The notes beneath the pieces were generated by a model that did not search any database, had not been told where the DNA came from, and saw only the letters and a list, made by a program, of their open reading frames with translations. This document shows positions 19,998-27,606 of a stretch of DNA of 39,567 nt, piece by piece. Each line of letters opens with the position of its first letter. Position 1 is the first letter of the stretch. Source of the DNA: a virus. Both the position numbers and the translations under genes were made by a program. The stretch spans positions 1-39,567 of the IMG/VR virus record IMGVR_UViG_3300025141_008995; one strand, given 5' to 3'.

Positions 19998-20512
19998 TAG
20001 TAATTAATCAACCACGACTCAAACTCAGCACACCCACCATTTGCGGGGATTGACGCATATACCTTAACAAAATTAATAATGCCTTGTATATCTAACTGCG
20101 CTGGATCCATTGTGAATGAGAACGAGCCAGTACAACCGCTTCCGCGATCGGTTAACCCTTTAGCTCTGCGATAATACCCAGGATTGGTCGTGTATATGTA
20201 ACCTTGACCATCAGTAATAACTCCAAGGGTTGTAGAATACCCCGTGCCACTTAAAGTGTGCCATTGCGTTTCCGAGGCGCTAAATTGGTATGAGGATACA
20301 ATATACTCGTTTACAGCCACACTACCATTAAGATGTAATGAGGAGGTAGACGCGTTTGTTGAACCTACAAGGCTCTCTTGGTGTATTTGCCATGAAAAAC
20401 CTAATGTTTGCTCGTGGATAAACCACGGAGTGTCTCCGCCACCAGAGGTGTCGGCAGCAGAAATGCCCGTGTTAGTGAGCGGGTCAGTTTGGGTTGCGAA
20501 GGGTACGGGCAT
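19997..20512 (-). CDS. Probable virion structural protein (171 aa)
   Basis: Ser/Thr/Gly-rich and beta-rich throughout (STSSLHLNGSVAVNEYIVSS, GYSTTLGVITDGQGYIYTT), with two Cys. The composition is that of decoration or tail-fibre proteins. It has its own CTATATAA box at 20533-20540, about 20 bases before the ATG. No enzymatic motif is seen. The exact role is unknown. Confidence 0.5.
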   Translation of the reverse strand: MPVPFATQTDPLTNTGISAADTSGGGDTPWFIHEQTLGFSWQIHQESLVGSTNASTSSLHLNGSVAVNEYIVSSYQFSASETQWHTLSGTGYSTTLGVITDGQGYIYTTNPGYYRRAKGLTDRGSGCTGSFSFTMDPAQLDIQGIINFVKVYASIPANGGCAEFESWLINY

Positions 20513-20532
20513 AATTTGTGAGTCTGTCTAAA

Positions 20533-20540
20533 TTATATAG
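20533..20540 (-). promoter_or_regulatory. CTATATAA box, possible late promoter
   Basis: CTCCTATATAATT on the minus strand lies in the gap between the 85-aa and the 171-aa gene. The same core occurs at 14148-14155 (hsp20-like gene) and 17367-17374 (virion paralogue 1). Confidence 0.4.
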
Positions 20541-20570
20541 GAGTTTCGTTTTGTTTGATTAATAAAATAA

Positions 20571-20828
20571 TCACTTTGTAGGCGGTGAAAACTCCTTTTT
20601 AATCCAGCTTAGGTCATTAGCCATTCTAGTTTGCTCTATTTTAACCGCTGCAAGATCACTTCGCAGCTGTTCTAGTAGTAAAACGGTCTGTGTTTCATAA
20701 GTATCCATTCGGCTCTCTAGATTTTCCATTCTAGCACTAAGAGTTCCCCACGACACCCCCACAATAAAAAGACTGCAAATTAATGTCCAAGATTCACGGA
20801 TTGATGTATTGGGGATAAGTGTTTTCAT
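20571..20828 (-). CDS. Membrane-anchored coiled-coil protein (85 aa)
   Basis: A hydrophobic segment at about residues 15-30 (WTLICSLFIVGVSWGTL) is followed by a coiled coil (MENLESRMDTYETQTVLLLE) and a basic-acidic tail. Size and plan recall XhlA/Rz-type small phage membrane proteins, but no signature is present. It starts six bases after the Clp-like gene. Confidence 0.55.
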   Translation of the reverse strand: MKTLIPNTSIRESWTLICSLFIVGVSWGTLSARMENLESRMDTYETQTVLLLEQLRSDLAAVKIEQTRMANDLSWIKKEFSPPTK

Positions 20829-20834
20829 CTAATA

Positions 20835-22076
20835 TTAGATAGTAGATGAGACACCGCCAACACTAAGGTTTTTCCCTTGAAATTTTGGTTTATAGATTTT
20901 ACTCTTATCTCCCGAAAGTATTTTATCAGCAATAAGTAATGTAATATTCTTTTTAATAAACCTTTTAATATTACGGGCTCCATAATCCTCGGAATATCCA
21001 TTATCAACCACATACTCTACAAGTTTCTTTGTTATTCGTACGGGGATCTTTTTCAAATTTAATCTTGTAATTTGCCGAACATTATCCTTTGTTAAAGCAT
21101 TGAAGTGCACTACTTGGTCAATTCTGTTAATGAACTCAGGAGAAAACTCGGTTTTGAATGCCTCTTCGACCGTACCTCGAATGTCCTTATAGGCAAGACT
21201 ACTGCTTCCAAACCCTAAAGATTTTTTGCCTAAGTTACCTTTAATACCAACGTTACTTGTAAAGATGATAATAGAATTAGAGAAATCCAACGTATCCCCA
21301 TGGCTATCTGTTATATTTCCTTCATCTAACAACCCCAATAGAAGATCGTGCAGTTTAGTATTAGCCTTTTCAATCTCGTCAAACAAAATAACCCATTGGG
21401 AGCTTTCTTCCGCTTTATCAGACAATAACCCCTTTTCATTAAAACCGATATACCCAGGAGGGCTGCCGATTAACTTCGCATACTCATGAGGGTTGGAATA
21501 CTCAGCACAGTTTATCTTTAGCAGTTTTTTAGGTTCTCCAAAATACTTCTCTGCTACTTGGCGAGCTACTTCTGTTTTTCCTACCCCGGTTGGACCAATA
21601 AAAAACAACGACATAAAACTTTCGAAACCTGAGTTCATGAGTTTAAAAGTATCCACCATAGCAGTTATAGCTTCATCTTGCCCGATAACATTTTTTTTAA
21701 TCTCTACAGCGACTTGGTTAATTTTCTTCAAGTCGTACGAAACTAATTTTTTAGCTTCTTCGTCCTCGGCTTCTGCTATATTGTAATGCTTGCATGCCGT
21801 TTCAGCAGTAAGCTGTGGGTAAACTTCAGTAACAGCCTCGTAAGCAGCCTCAGCGAATATGGAAGCCTCTCCGTATTTCTTCGACAGAGCGGTGTAGTTT
21901 GCAATTAAGGATTTCGAAATAAACTCAGCAAAATCGGACATTTTAAATCCGGGAGTTGCTATTTTCTCGTCTAAATTCTCAAATAGGTTTTCTACAAAAG
22001 TAAAATCTACTTTTCTAACCCTAATAAAACAATCAAGCACCTGACTGTATACAATATAATTTTTAGACTTAGCCAT
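20835..22076 (-). CDS. Clp/Hsp100-like AAA+ ATPase (413 aa)
   Basis: The first 120 residues are an unknown helical domain. The rest is a class-I Clp second-ring ATPase: IGQDEAI, Walker A GPTGVGKT (161-168), pore loop GSPPGYIGF (204-212), Walker B VILFDEIEKA (229-238), sensor 1 IIFTSNVG, Arg finger FSPEFINRIDQVV and sensor 2 YGARNIKR. Only one ATPase ring is present and there is no N-domain or ClpP-binding IGL loop visible. It may unfold a host or phage protein. It starts six bases after an RCCTTTWATA motif. Confidence 0.85.
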   Translation of the reverse strand: MAKSKNYIVYSQVLDCFIRVRKVDFTFVENLFENLDEKIATPGFKMSDFAEFISKSLIANYTALSKKYGEASIFAEAAYEAVTEVYPQLTAETACKHYNIAEAEDEEAKKLVSYDLKKINQVAVEIKKNVIGQDEAITAMVDTFKLMNSGFESFMSLFFIGPTGVGKTEVARQVAEKYFGEPKKLLKINCAEYSNPHEYAKLIGSPPGYIGFNEKGLLSDKAEESSQWVILFDEIEKANTKLHDLLLGLLDEGNITDSHGDTLDFSNSIIIFTSNVGIKGNLGKKSLGFGSSSLAYKDIRGTVEEAFKTEFSPEFINRIDQVVHFNALTKDNVRQITRLNLKKIPVRITKKLVEYVVDNGYSEDYGARNIKRFIKKNITLLIADKILSGDKSKIYKPKFQGKNLSVGGVSSTI

Positions 22077-22082
22077 TTACGC

Positions 22083-22092
22083 TATTAAAGGT
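22083..22092 (-). promoter_or_regulatory. RCCTTTWATA promoter-like motif (copy 4)
   Basis: ACCTTTAATA, then GCGTAA and the ATG of the Clp-like gene. It sits in a 22-base gap, outside any coding sequence, and shares 15 bases with copy 3. Confidence 0.65.
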
Positions 22093-22098
22093 GTAAGG

Positions 22099-22434
22099 CT
22101 ACTGTTTTCCCATTTTTATATCATCAAAACTAATATTCTCTACGCTTTCAGTAGCAGATTTCGGGAGTTTATCTTGATGCATAGCTAATCTTATCATAGA
22201 ATCCAACAATTTAACCTTTCTCTCGTTAGCGTGAAGAGAAATATCCAGGCATTTCACCATCTCTGTTTTAGCTTTATCGTCAGCAGGATCTAAATCCACC
22301 ATCTCTCGGAAGTACTCAAAAGCCTCTAAGGCTCGTTGCCTGTCTTCAGCGCACTCTTTTAGAATCTCCTTTCCCGTAAGTTGAATTCTGTTTGGAGAAA
22401 AATAGGATTTTTTAGGGTAATACGTTGAGGGCAT
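22099..22434 (-). CDS. Helical hypothetical protein (111 aa)
   Basis: The sequence is almost entirely helical (ECAEDRQRALEAFEYFREMV, DISLHANERKVKLLDSMIRL) with a basic N-terminus (YYPKKSYFSPNRIQLTGKEI). It has no membrane segment. ATG 22434 overlaps the stop of the 48-aa gene (TAATG). It resembles small terminase-subunit or scaffold proteins in layout only. Confidence 0.55.
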   Translation of the reverse strand: MPSTYYPKKSYFSPNRIQLTGKEILKECAEDRQRALEAFEYFREMVDLDPADDKAKTEMVKCLDISLHANERKVKLLDSMIRLAMHQDKLPKSATESVENISFDDIKMGKQ

Positions 22435-22580
22435 TACTTCTTAGGGGTTTTAGATTTTTTACTTTTGGCAGTAGCTTTCTTTTCAGCAGCTTTCTTTTCA
22501 GCAGCTTTCTTTTCAGCAGCTTCTTTCTCGTCAACTTCTGCTTGTTGAGCAATAATCATTCTTCGTCTAGGTGATGGCAT
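22434..22580 (-). CDS. Low-complexity Lys/Ala-rich protein (48 aa)
   Basis: Contains three exact AAEKK units encoded by a tandem 15-base repeat, followed by a Lys-rich tail (KSKKSKTPKK). The composition resembles histone H1-like or DNA-condensing tails. It couples to its neighbours by TAATG and a 2-base gap. It may help pack DNA or bind RNA; not proven. Confidence 0.55.
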   Translation of the reverse strand: MPSPRRRMIIAQQAEVDEKEAAEKKAAEKKAAEKKATAKSKKSKTPKK

Positions 22581-22582
22581 TA

Positions 22583-23098
22583 TTATTTTCCGTGTTTAAA
22601 TTTACCCTTACTCATTGAAGGGGTTCTCCAGTCTGTAGGAAGGCTGTCGGTACCAGCCCCACCATGCTTTACTTTAGTTCGCTTAGAGTACTTATCTATT
22701 TCAGATGAGTCTGTACCCGCGGTAAACCCTTTAACAACTTTATTGTCTGATTTGTCCCCCCATGTACCTCTAGTAACAACATAAATTCTATCAGATTGAG
22801 GTGTTGTGAACTTTGTACCGAATTCCGAGGTTTTTAAAGCTACACCAATTGAAGGAAATGATGGAATTTTTGATTTTGCAGCGGTAACTTTACCTTTCTT
22901 ATTGGGAGCAGCATCCTTATACATTGAGAATTCCTTCTCAAGTAGGCTTAGCACAGTATCCTCTGTGTAGCCCGAAAAACGGTCTGCGAACCCAGGCTCA
23001 GCCATTTTACTCTCTACAAAAAGCTTAAAGTCTTCCGACTTGCGGTCTGCCGTGTCTACATGGACCCGGTGTTCATCTTTATTTCCAAAAATATTCAT
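22583..23098 (-). CDS. Hypothetical protein (171 aa)
   Basis: Soluble and basic with a Gly/Lys-rich tail (TPSMSKGKFKHGK). The middle contains the beta-like segment SDRIYVVTRGTWGD. No catalytic motif is recognised. The genes around it (low-complexity Lys/Ala-rich protein, cupin, Clp-like) do not decide the role. Confidence 0.55.
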   Translation of the reverse strand: MNIFGNKDEHRVHVDTADRKSEDFKLFVESKMAEPGFADRFSGYTEDTVLSLLEKEFSMYKDAAPNKKGKVTAAKSKIPSFPSIGVALKTSEFGTKFTTPQSDRIYVVTRGTWGDKSDNKVVKGFTAGTDSSEIDKYSKRTKVKHGGAGTDSLPTDWRTPSMSKGKFKHGK

Positions 23099-23104
23099 AG
23101 TATA

Positions 23105-23329
23105 TTATCTAGGTTCTTCACCTACTCTGAAACTAATAATCTCGTGATTATCTCCCAACCCTTTCAGATACTTTTCCGCTGCGGACTCAGTTTTAAAGTG
23201 AGCTACAAACGAAAAAATATCCTTAGTATCATCTGGAGACTCTCCTCTTATAAATCGGTGACACACGCTGTACCCTTTCCTTAATGTTTGGCGAATTATA
23301 TTCAACCCTTTGTATGCTTCTATTGCCAT
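23105..23329 (-). CDS. Small hypothetical protein (74 aa)
   Basis: ATG 23329 is chosen because it has a GAGG ribosome site; a longer frame reaches into the upstream gene. The protein starts MAIEAYKGLNIIRQTLRKGY and has an alpha/beta pattern (FSFVAHFKTESAAEKYLKGL) like a small ferredoxin-like fold. It overlaps the upstream gene by 10 bases. Function unknown. Confidence 0.55.
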   Translation of the reverse strand: MAIEAYKGLNIIRQTLRKGYSVCHRFIRGESPDDTKDIFSFVAHFKTESAAEKYLKGLGDNHEIISFRVGEEPR

Positions 23330-23637
23330 TTTAATTCCTCTGCAGGGTTCGGTAGCAGTTTTATAGGAGTATTCTCTAAATCCACTAGCCAATCTGGAGG
23401 TACATCACCGGAATCCTCCGGGTTGTCCAAAACAATAATGATAGGCTCCTCTTCTTCTTTGTGGCACCACCCCATAATAAGCTCATAAATACGCACAAGA
23501 CCTGCGATAAACTGCAGAACTGCGGAACATATCTCCCTCGCTACAAACTTAAGAATCCCACTCCAAACCCAAATCTTATAGATTACTGGGCTCAGAAAGA
23601 ACAAATACACTCCTACGGTCATTATGCTTTGTATCAT
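23320..23637 (-). CDS. Membrane-anchored hypothetical protein (105 aa)
   Basis: Two hydrophobic stretches near the N-terminus (IMTVGVYLFFLSPVIYKIW, EICSAVLQFIAGLVRIYEL) precede an acidic, Pro-rich soluble tail (NPEDSGDVPPDWLVDLENTP). The start has the ribosome site GGAG and overlaps the upstream stop. Topology would fit a holin- or envelope-associated protein. No family is recognised. Confidence 0.5.
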   Translation of the reverse strand: MIQSIMTVGVYLFFLSPVIYKIWVWSGILKFVAREICSAVLQFIAGLVRIYELIMGWCHKEEEEPIIIVLDNPEDSGDVPPDWLVDLENTPIKLLPNPAEELKWQ

Positions 23638-24074
23638 TACTTATTCTCCGGTAACCACCACTCCTTATCCACGAATTCAAAAGCTCCTGCTCTCTCCTCA
23701 TCTGGATTTTCAGGGTCGTATTTCTTTGTTACTAGGTACAACAAACCACATGGCTCGTCTCCTACGCAAGTTAGCCCATGCCATTCGCCAGCTTTTACAT
23801 GAATAACGCCTGGATTATGCTCGCCAATAAAAAACTTTTCGGGACCGTTTTCGTGAGTGTAAATTCCAACTTGAGCCATTCCTTTAAGAATGCAAAAGTA
23901 ATCATCTTGGTGCTTATGGCGGTGCCAAGCTTTGACGACCCCCGGATATAGGATTGAGTAATTGATTTGATAGTCTAATGCCTTGTGAGGTTGTATGTCT
24001 ACACAAGCATAAATATCATTCAGACTCCAACCCCGTGCGTCGGCGAACTTAGGAAGAGGGTGAATCGTCGTCAA
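23637..24074 (-). CDS. rmlC: RmlC-like cupin, dTDP-4-dehydrorhamnose 3,5-epimerase-type
   Basis: A 145-aa cupin: WHRHKHQDDYFCILKGMAQV gives the metal or catalytic His cluster and the conserved glycine strand, VIHVKAGEWHGL is the second cupin motif, and the ending YDPENPDEERAGAFEFVDKEW is characteristic of RmlC/sugar-epimerase proteins. RmlC is normally about 180 aa, so this is a compact form like FdtA/WxcM-type 3,4-ketoisomerases. With rmlA, B and D it can complete dTDP-L-rhamnose synthesis. The overlap with the next gene is 26 bases. Confidence 0.7.
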   Translation of the reverse strand: MTTIHPLPKFADARGWSLNDIYACVDIQPHKALDYQINYSILYPGVVKAWHRHKHQDDYFCILKGMAQVGIYTHENGPEKFFIGEHNPGVIHVKAGEWHGLTCVGDEPCGLLYLVTKKYDPENPDEERAGAFEFVDKEWWLPENK

Positions 24075-24294
24075 AGTCTTTCTCTAGTTGGTCGTTTAGG
24101 AGTTGTGTTTTCGGATTTTTTTTATCCTTTAAGAGAGCCTTAATTCCGTTTAACTCTGCATCCATACGCATCAAAGACATTTCGACTGCCTTATTACTTG
24201 CGTGGAAAACGCATTTGTTTTTAACCCATGCAAACACAGGACACCATACGGTACCTAGTAAAAAGGATACCCCTGCAATATATAAATCATTCAT
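24049..24294 (-). CDS. Single-pass membrane protein (81 aa)
   Basis: An N-terminal membrane helix (about residues 5-24, IAGVSFLLGTVWCPVFAWV), then a helical charged domain with an acidic tail (DFDDDSPSS). Ribosome site GGAG lies upstream of ATG 24294. Its stop lies inside the start of the cupin gene. It resembles holins or small envelope proteins, without proof. Confidence 0.55.
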   Translation of the reverse strand: MNDLYIAGVSFLLGTVWCPVFAWVKNKCVFHASNKAVEMSLMRMDAELNGIKALLKDKKNPKTQLLNDQLEKDFDDDSPSS

Positions 24295-25252
24295 TTGTAA
24301 ATCTCCCCATTAAAGTTTTATCTATCTCTGCTTTTCTTTGTTTAGTCTTGCCATCGTCGAGAGAATACCACCCTTTGGTCGGTGATGTTACCGTCCCCTC
24401 TTTATAGTATAAATCGCAGAGACCGTGCCCTTTCGTCAGACCTTTATCGTATAAAAGTTCGAAAGTGCATTCTTGAAACGGCTTAGAAATCTTGTTTTTA
24501 ACCGCTTTGATTGTTCCTGTAATACCAGACGGGTTTTTCATCTTATCGTATAAAACATCATTTTTGCCAGACGCAGCTTCTAGGGAAGTCCCACAGTAAT
24601 ACAGTAGTGCTTTACCCCCGCCAGCTCTCGTTCTAGGGTCTCCAAACATAACGCCTACTTTACTTCGTACTTGGTTAATAATAATCAACCCTGCCTTGTA
24701 CTTCCTAAGCATCGGATTAATTCTCCTTAAGCACTGACCTGCAACCTTTGCACGTAAAGCTCCCCCCATCTCGGAGTTTTTGCCAAATTCGTCTAACATC
24801 TCTTTTCGTGTTGGAGAAACTCCAATAGAATCATATCCAATCAGGATAGGAGTGTCTGGATCTTGTTCCCGAATAGCTTTAATAGTATTCTCGATAGTCT
24901 CAAAACAATCTTCCAAAGCTTCAGGCTGAAAGTACAAAAGCTTATTCGCATCAACGCCAAGAGTTTTTGCAAAAGATGGAGAATACGCATGTTCATTGTC
25001 TATCATAACAGTGTAAAATCCTTTCTTCTGAGCTCCGATAAAAGCGTGCGTTAAAAACACCGTCTTAGCAGTACTACTTTCTCCGTAAATTTCAGTGATA
25101 GACCCAATCGGATATCCCTTCTCAGCATCCCCAGAGATAATTTTATTTAAAGCGTATGATCCAGAATCAACGTACCCAAAAACCTGATCTTGGTCGGATA
25201 AAATAGAAGCCCCCTCGAGCTTCTTACAAATGTCATCTAATAGACTTCCCAT
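24287..25252 (-). CDS. RecA/UvsX-family recombinase (321 aa)
   Basis: Forms the strand-exchange filament. Walker A is GESSTAKT (residues 57-64) in place of the bacterial GPESSGKT, with Ala at the usual Gly. Then MIDNEHAY, LIGYDSIGVS (Walker B Asp about 141), GGALRAKVAG, and the L2-type LIIINQVRSKVGVMFG, where NQ is the conserved sensor. RxxxGG (RTRAGGGKAL) is also present. The C-terminal RecA domain is absent, as in UvsX/RecA of phages. It starts four bases after an RCCTTTWATA motif. Confidence 0.9.
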   Translation of the reverse strand: MGSLLDDICKKLEGASILSDQDQVFGYVDSGSYALNKIISGDAEKGYPIGSITEIYGESSTAKTVFLTHAFIGAQKKGFYTVMIDNEHAYSPSFAKTLGVDANKLLYFQPEALEDCFETIENTIKAIREQDPDTPILIGYDSIGVSPTRKEMLDEFGKNSEMGGALRAKVAGQCLRRINPMLRKYKAGLIIINQVRSKVGVMFGDPRTRAGGGKALLYYCGTSLEAASGKNDVLYDKMKNPSGITGTIKAVKNKISKPFQECTFELLYDKGLTKGHGLCDLYYKEGTVTSPTKGWYSLDDGKTKQRKAEIDKTLMGRFTNE

Positions 25253-25256
25253 AACA

Positions 25257-25266
25257 TATAAAAGGC
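25257..25266 (-). promoter_or_regulatory. RCCTTTWATA promoter-like motif (copy 5)
   Basis: GCCTTTTATA starts right after the stop of the upstream epimerase gene and is followed by TGTT and the ATG of the recombinase. Confidence 0.65.
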
Positions 25267-26235
25267 TTAATTTTTAGATTTTTGGTACCAATCAACATAT
25301 CTTTTTATTCCTTCCTCGTAAGGAACTTCAGGATTGTAGTTATGTCTTTCTTTTATTTTAGAAATAGAGGACTGAGTTTTTGTAGGCTCACCGGCTTGTA
25401 TTGTCATCTCCTCGCAGTTGGGGATTTTATGCATATGCACGCCTATTTCAGCAACCATTTCATGCAGTTCTACAGGCTCTCCCCTCCCTATATTAAAAAT
25501 TTCAAAACCTTGAACATCAGACATGCAGCAAAAAATACCTTCTATAATATCAGAAATATAAGTATAGTCTCTAAACGTCTCTCCTTGACTACCGTACAAT
25601 TGTATGGGGGTCCCTTCATCAATAGCTTTTGTAAACTTTGCTATTGCCATGTCAGGGCGTTGTCTAGGACCGTATACTGTAAAGAACCGTAACCCTAACA
25701 TAGGTATTTTAGTTAGCTTGTGGTAAGTGTAACAGACCTCTTCAAGAGCTTTTTTGCTTCCTGCATAAGGAGATAAAGGTTTAGATACGTTCATACTCTC
25801 CTCCCATGGAAACACTTTAACACCTCCATAGACGCTCGAGGATGAAGCAAAAATAAGCTTAGCCCTCCACCTGTACGGAGAATTTTCAAGAGCGCGTAAC
25901 AAGCTTAAACTTTTAATTAAGTTATTTTGGTAATACTTTTCAGGGTCGTCCAAGGAAGGTCGAACTCCTGCATGTGCAGCTAAGTGTATAACATAATCAA
26001 ACCCTGTAGTCATTAGAGTTTTGGTAACTTCCTCTCCTGAAAAATCACCTTCAATCAACTTGTACATAGGGTTATCGAGGTTGGCAGACACATTCCTACG
26101 TTTAAGCTTACTAGGGTAGTCTGGATGGTACTGCCCAAACGTATCACACCCCCAAACTTCATAACCTTCAGACAGCAATCTGTCTGCTAGATTAGAACCT
26201 ATAAACCCGGCTATCCCTGTTATGAATACTCTCAT
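25267..26235 (-). CDS. NAD-dependent nucleotide-sugar epimerase (GalE/CapI-like)
   Basis: SDR fold: TGIAGFIGSNLADRL near the N-terminus, HLAAHAGVRPSLDDP, ASSSSVYGGVKVFPW, the catalytic SPYAGSKKALEEV (Y-x3-K), LRFFTVYGPRQRPDMA and FNIGRGEPVEL. The AGVR and YGPRQRPDMA pieces are typical of UDP-glucuronate 4-epimerases (CapI). 322 aa is normal. Substrate cannot be fixed from sequence alone. It overlaps the GT2 gene by 4 bases and heads the glycan island. Confidence 0.85.
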   Translation of the reverse strand: MRVFITGIAGFIGSNLADRLLSEGYEVWGCDTFGQYHPDYPSKLKRRNVSANLDNPMYKLIEGDFSGEEVTKTLMTTGFDYVIHLAAHAGVRPSLDDPEKYYQNNLIKSLSLLRALENSPYRWRAKLIFASSSSVYGGVKVFPWEESMNVSKPLSPYAGSKKALEEVCYTYHKLTKIPMLGLRFFTVYGPRQRPDMAIAKFTKAIDEGTPIQLYGSQGETFRDYTYISDIIEGIFCCMSDVQGFEIFNIGRGEPVELHEMVAEIGVHMHKIPNCEEMTIQAGEPTKTQSSISKIKERHNYNPEVPYEEGIKRYVDWYQKSKN

Positions 26236-26951
26236 ACTTTAAAAAGTGAGTACTTGTACTCTGAATCCTCGAAGTAAAATTTAAAATGTTCAGGGTTAAT
26301 TTCTTTCTCCTTTGTACTATCATCTAGGGAACGGTTACCTCCGTGCCATGCATAAATCATTACAGCTTGCTTGACGTGTACAAAACCGGGTTTTACTTTC
26401 CATATTTCTTTTGCTGTATGCCAATCACATGCCCTTCGGCAAAAAACAAGTTCCATCTTTTCGTATACGGAATGTCGATAAATATATTGACCTCCGTCTA
26501 CGCCCCAGCCAGGTTCCCCTGTAGGGTCCCAATCAGCCAAAGTGCAATAAGCTACTTTATCCGTCTCATCTTTGGTGTACCTATCCCCATAAGCTAATAC
26601 ACTGTCAGTACCGCTCAAGGCACCTACAAGAGTGGTTAATTTATCCGTAGCGTGGTGTATATCATCATCCCAAGGGGCGATAAACTCACCCTCGGCCCTT
26701 GTTATTCCTACCGCTCTAGGGATAGAAACACAGCCCGAATTTCTAGGCAGTTTAACATACTTAATACGAGGTTCGTTCTCGACAGCCTCTTTCATAATCT
26801 TTTCCGTATCATCGGAAGAACCATCGTCTACTACAATAAGTTCCCAATCTTTATAGCAACTGTTTACGAGCTCATAAAACCTCTTCTTTAAGAAGTCTGC
26901 TCTGTTATAAGTCGGCATGATGCACGACACTAATCCTTTTTTATACTTCAT
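26232..26951 (-). CDS. Family 2 glycosyltransferase
   Basis: GT-A fold: SCIMPTYNRADFLKKR, then LIVVDDGSSDDTEKI (nucleotide-binding DDGS) and FIAPWDDDIHHATDKL with the metal-binding DxD. ATG 26951 is used in place of an upstream TTG. 239 aa is enough for one GT2 domain. It transfers a sugar to an unknown acceptor. The start overlaps the upstream deacetylase-like gene by 11 bases. Confidence 0.85.
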   Translation of the reverse strand: MKYKKGLVSCIMPTYNRADFLKKRFYELVNSCYKDWELIVVDDGSSDDTEKIMKEAVENEPRIKYVKLPRNSGCVSIPRAVGITRAEGEFIAPWDDDIHHATDKLTTLVGALSGTDSVLAYGDRYTKDETDKVAYCTLADWDPTGEPGWGVDGGQYIYRHSVYEKMELVFCRRACDWHTAKEIWKVKPGFVHVKQAVMIYAWHGGNRSLDDSTKEKEINPEHFKFYFEDSEYKYSLFKV

Positions 26952-27606
26952 GAACAAATTTAAAATTTACATCATTATTTTCAATGTAGGAACACACCTT
27001 ATCAAACGTCTCAGCAATTCCATTACTGCATGTGTCGTGGGTATGTCCGTGGGCGATAATTGTCTTCGGGGCGATCTTCGCAATAAGTTTGTTTAATAAC
27101 CCCTCTTCTAAAGGAGCCTCATCAGCGAGATTCCAATTGTAATATAGAACTTTAATCTTACCTTGGTAACTCTCACCTAGTTCCAAATAATCCTCGTGGC
27201 TGTATAAATGGGTATAATTCCTTTTTACCATCGCCTTTACAGAGTCATCACATAAACCCCAATGAGGTCCCCGAAAGACTTTCCGGTAGGGTAACTTCGC
27301 TTCCTCAAAAATACTTTCCGCCATGTGTAAGGCTGCGTACGCCTGGTCGTAAGAATACATTTTAAACTCTTCTTGGTTGTGGTGTAATCCGTGAACCGCC
27401 AAAGATACATTTCCATTGCTTATATGATCTCTAAGCTTATCACAAAACTCTGGATCTGCGTACACGGGAAATCCCCTTAAATAAGGAATTGAAAAAAAGG
27501 ACAATTTTATGTCCGGAAATCTTTCAACTAACTTATCGATAGTCTCCATACAATTCTCTGGGGGCAGGAAATGTAAATCATCATACTCTAATACTAAATT
27601 AACCAT
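26941..27606 (-). CDS. Polysaccharide deacetylase-like (NodB-fold) protein
   Basis: Contains the set expected of a carbohydrate esterase 4 or DUF2334-type fold: LEYDDLHFLP (first Asp pair), LAVHGLHHNQEE (HxxxH-like metal site), FRGPHWG and TIIAHGHTHDTC. 221 aa. It may remove acetyl groups from a sugar or sugar nucleotide in the glycan made by the island. Activity is inferred from motifs, and the order departs from classical NodB enough that the substrate is open. Confidence 0.65.
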   Translation of the reverse strand: MVNLVLEYDDLHFLPPENCMETIDKLVERFPDIKLSFFSIPYLRGFPVYADPEFCDKLRDHISNGNVSLAVHGLHHNQEEFKMYSYDQAYAALHMAESIFEEAKLPYRKVFRGPHWGLCDDSVKAMVKRNYTHLYSHEDYLELGESYQGKIKVLYYNWNLADEAPLEEGLLNKLIAKIAPKTIIAHGHTHDTCSNGIAETFDKVCSYIENNDVNFKFVHEV

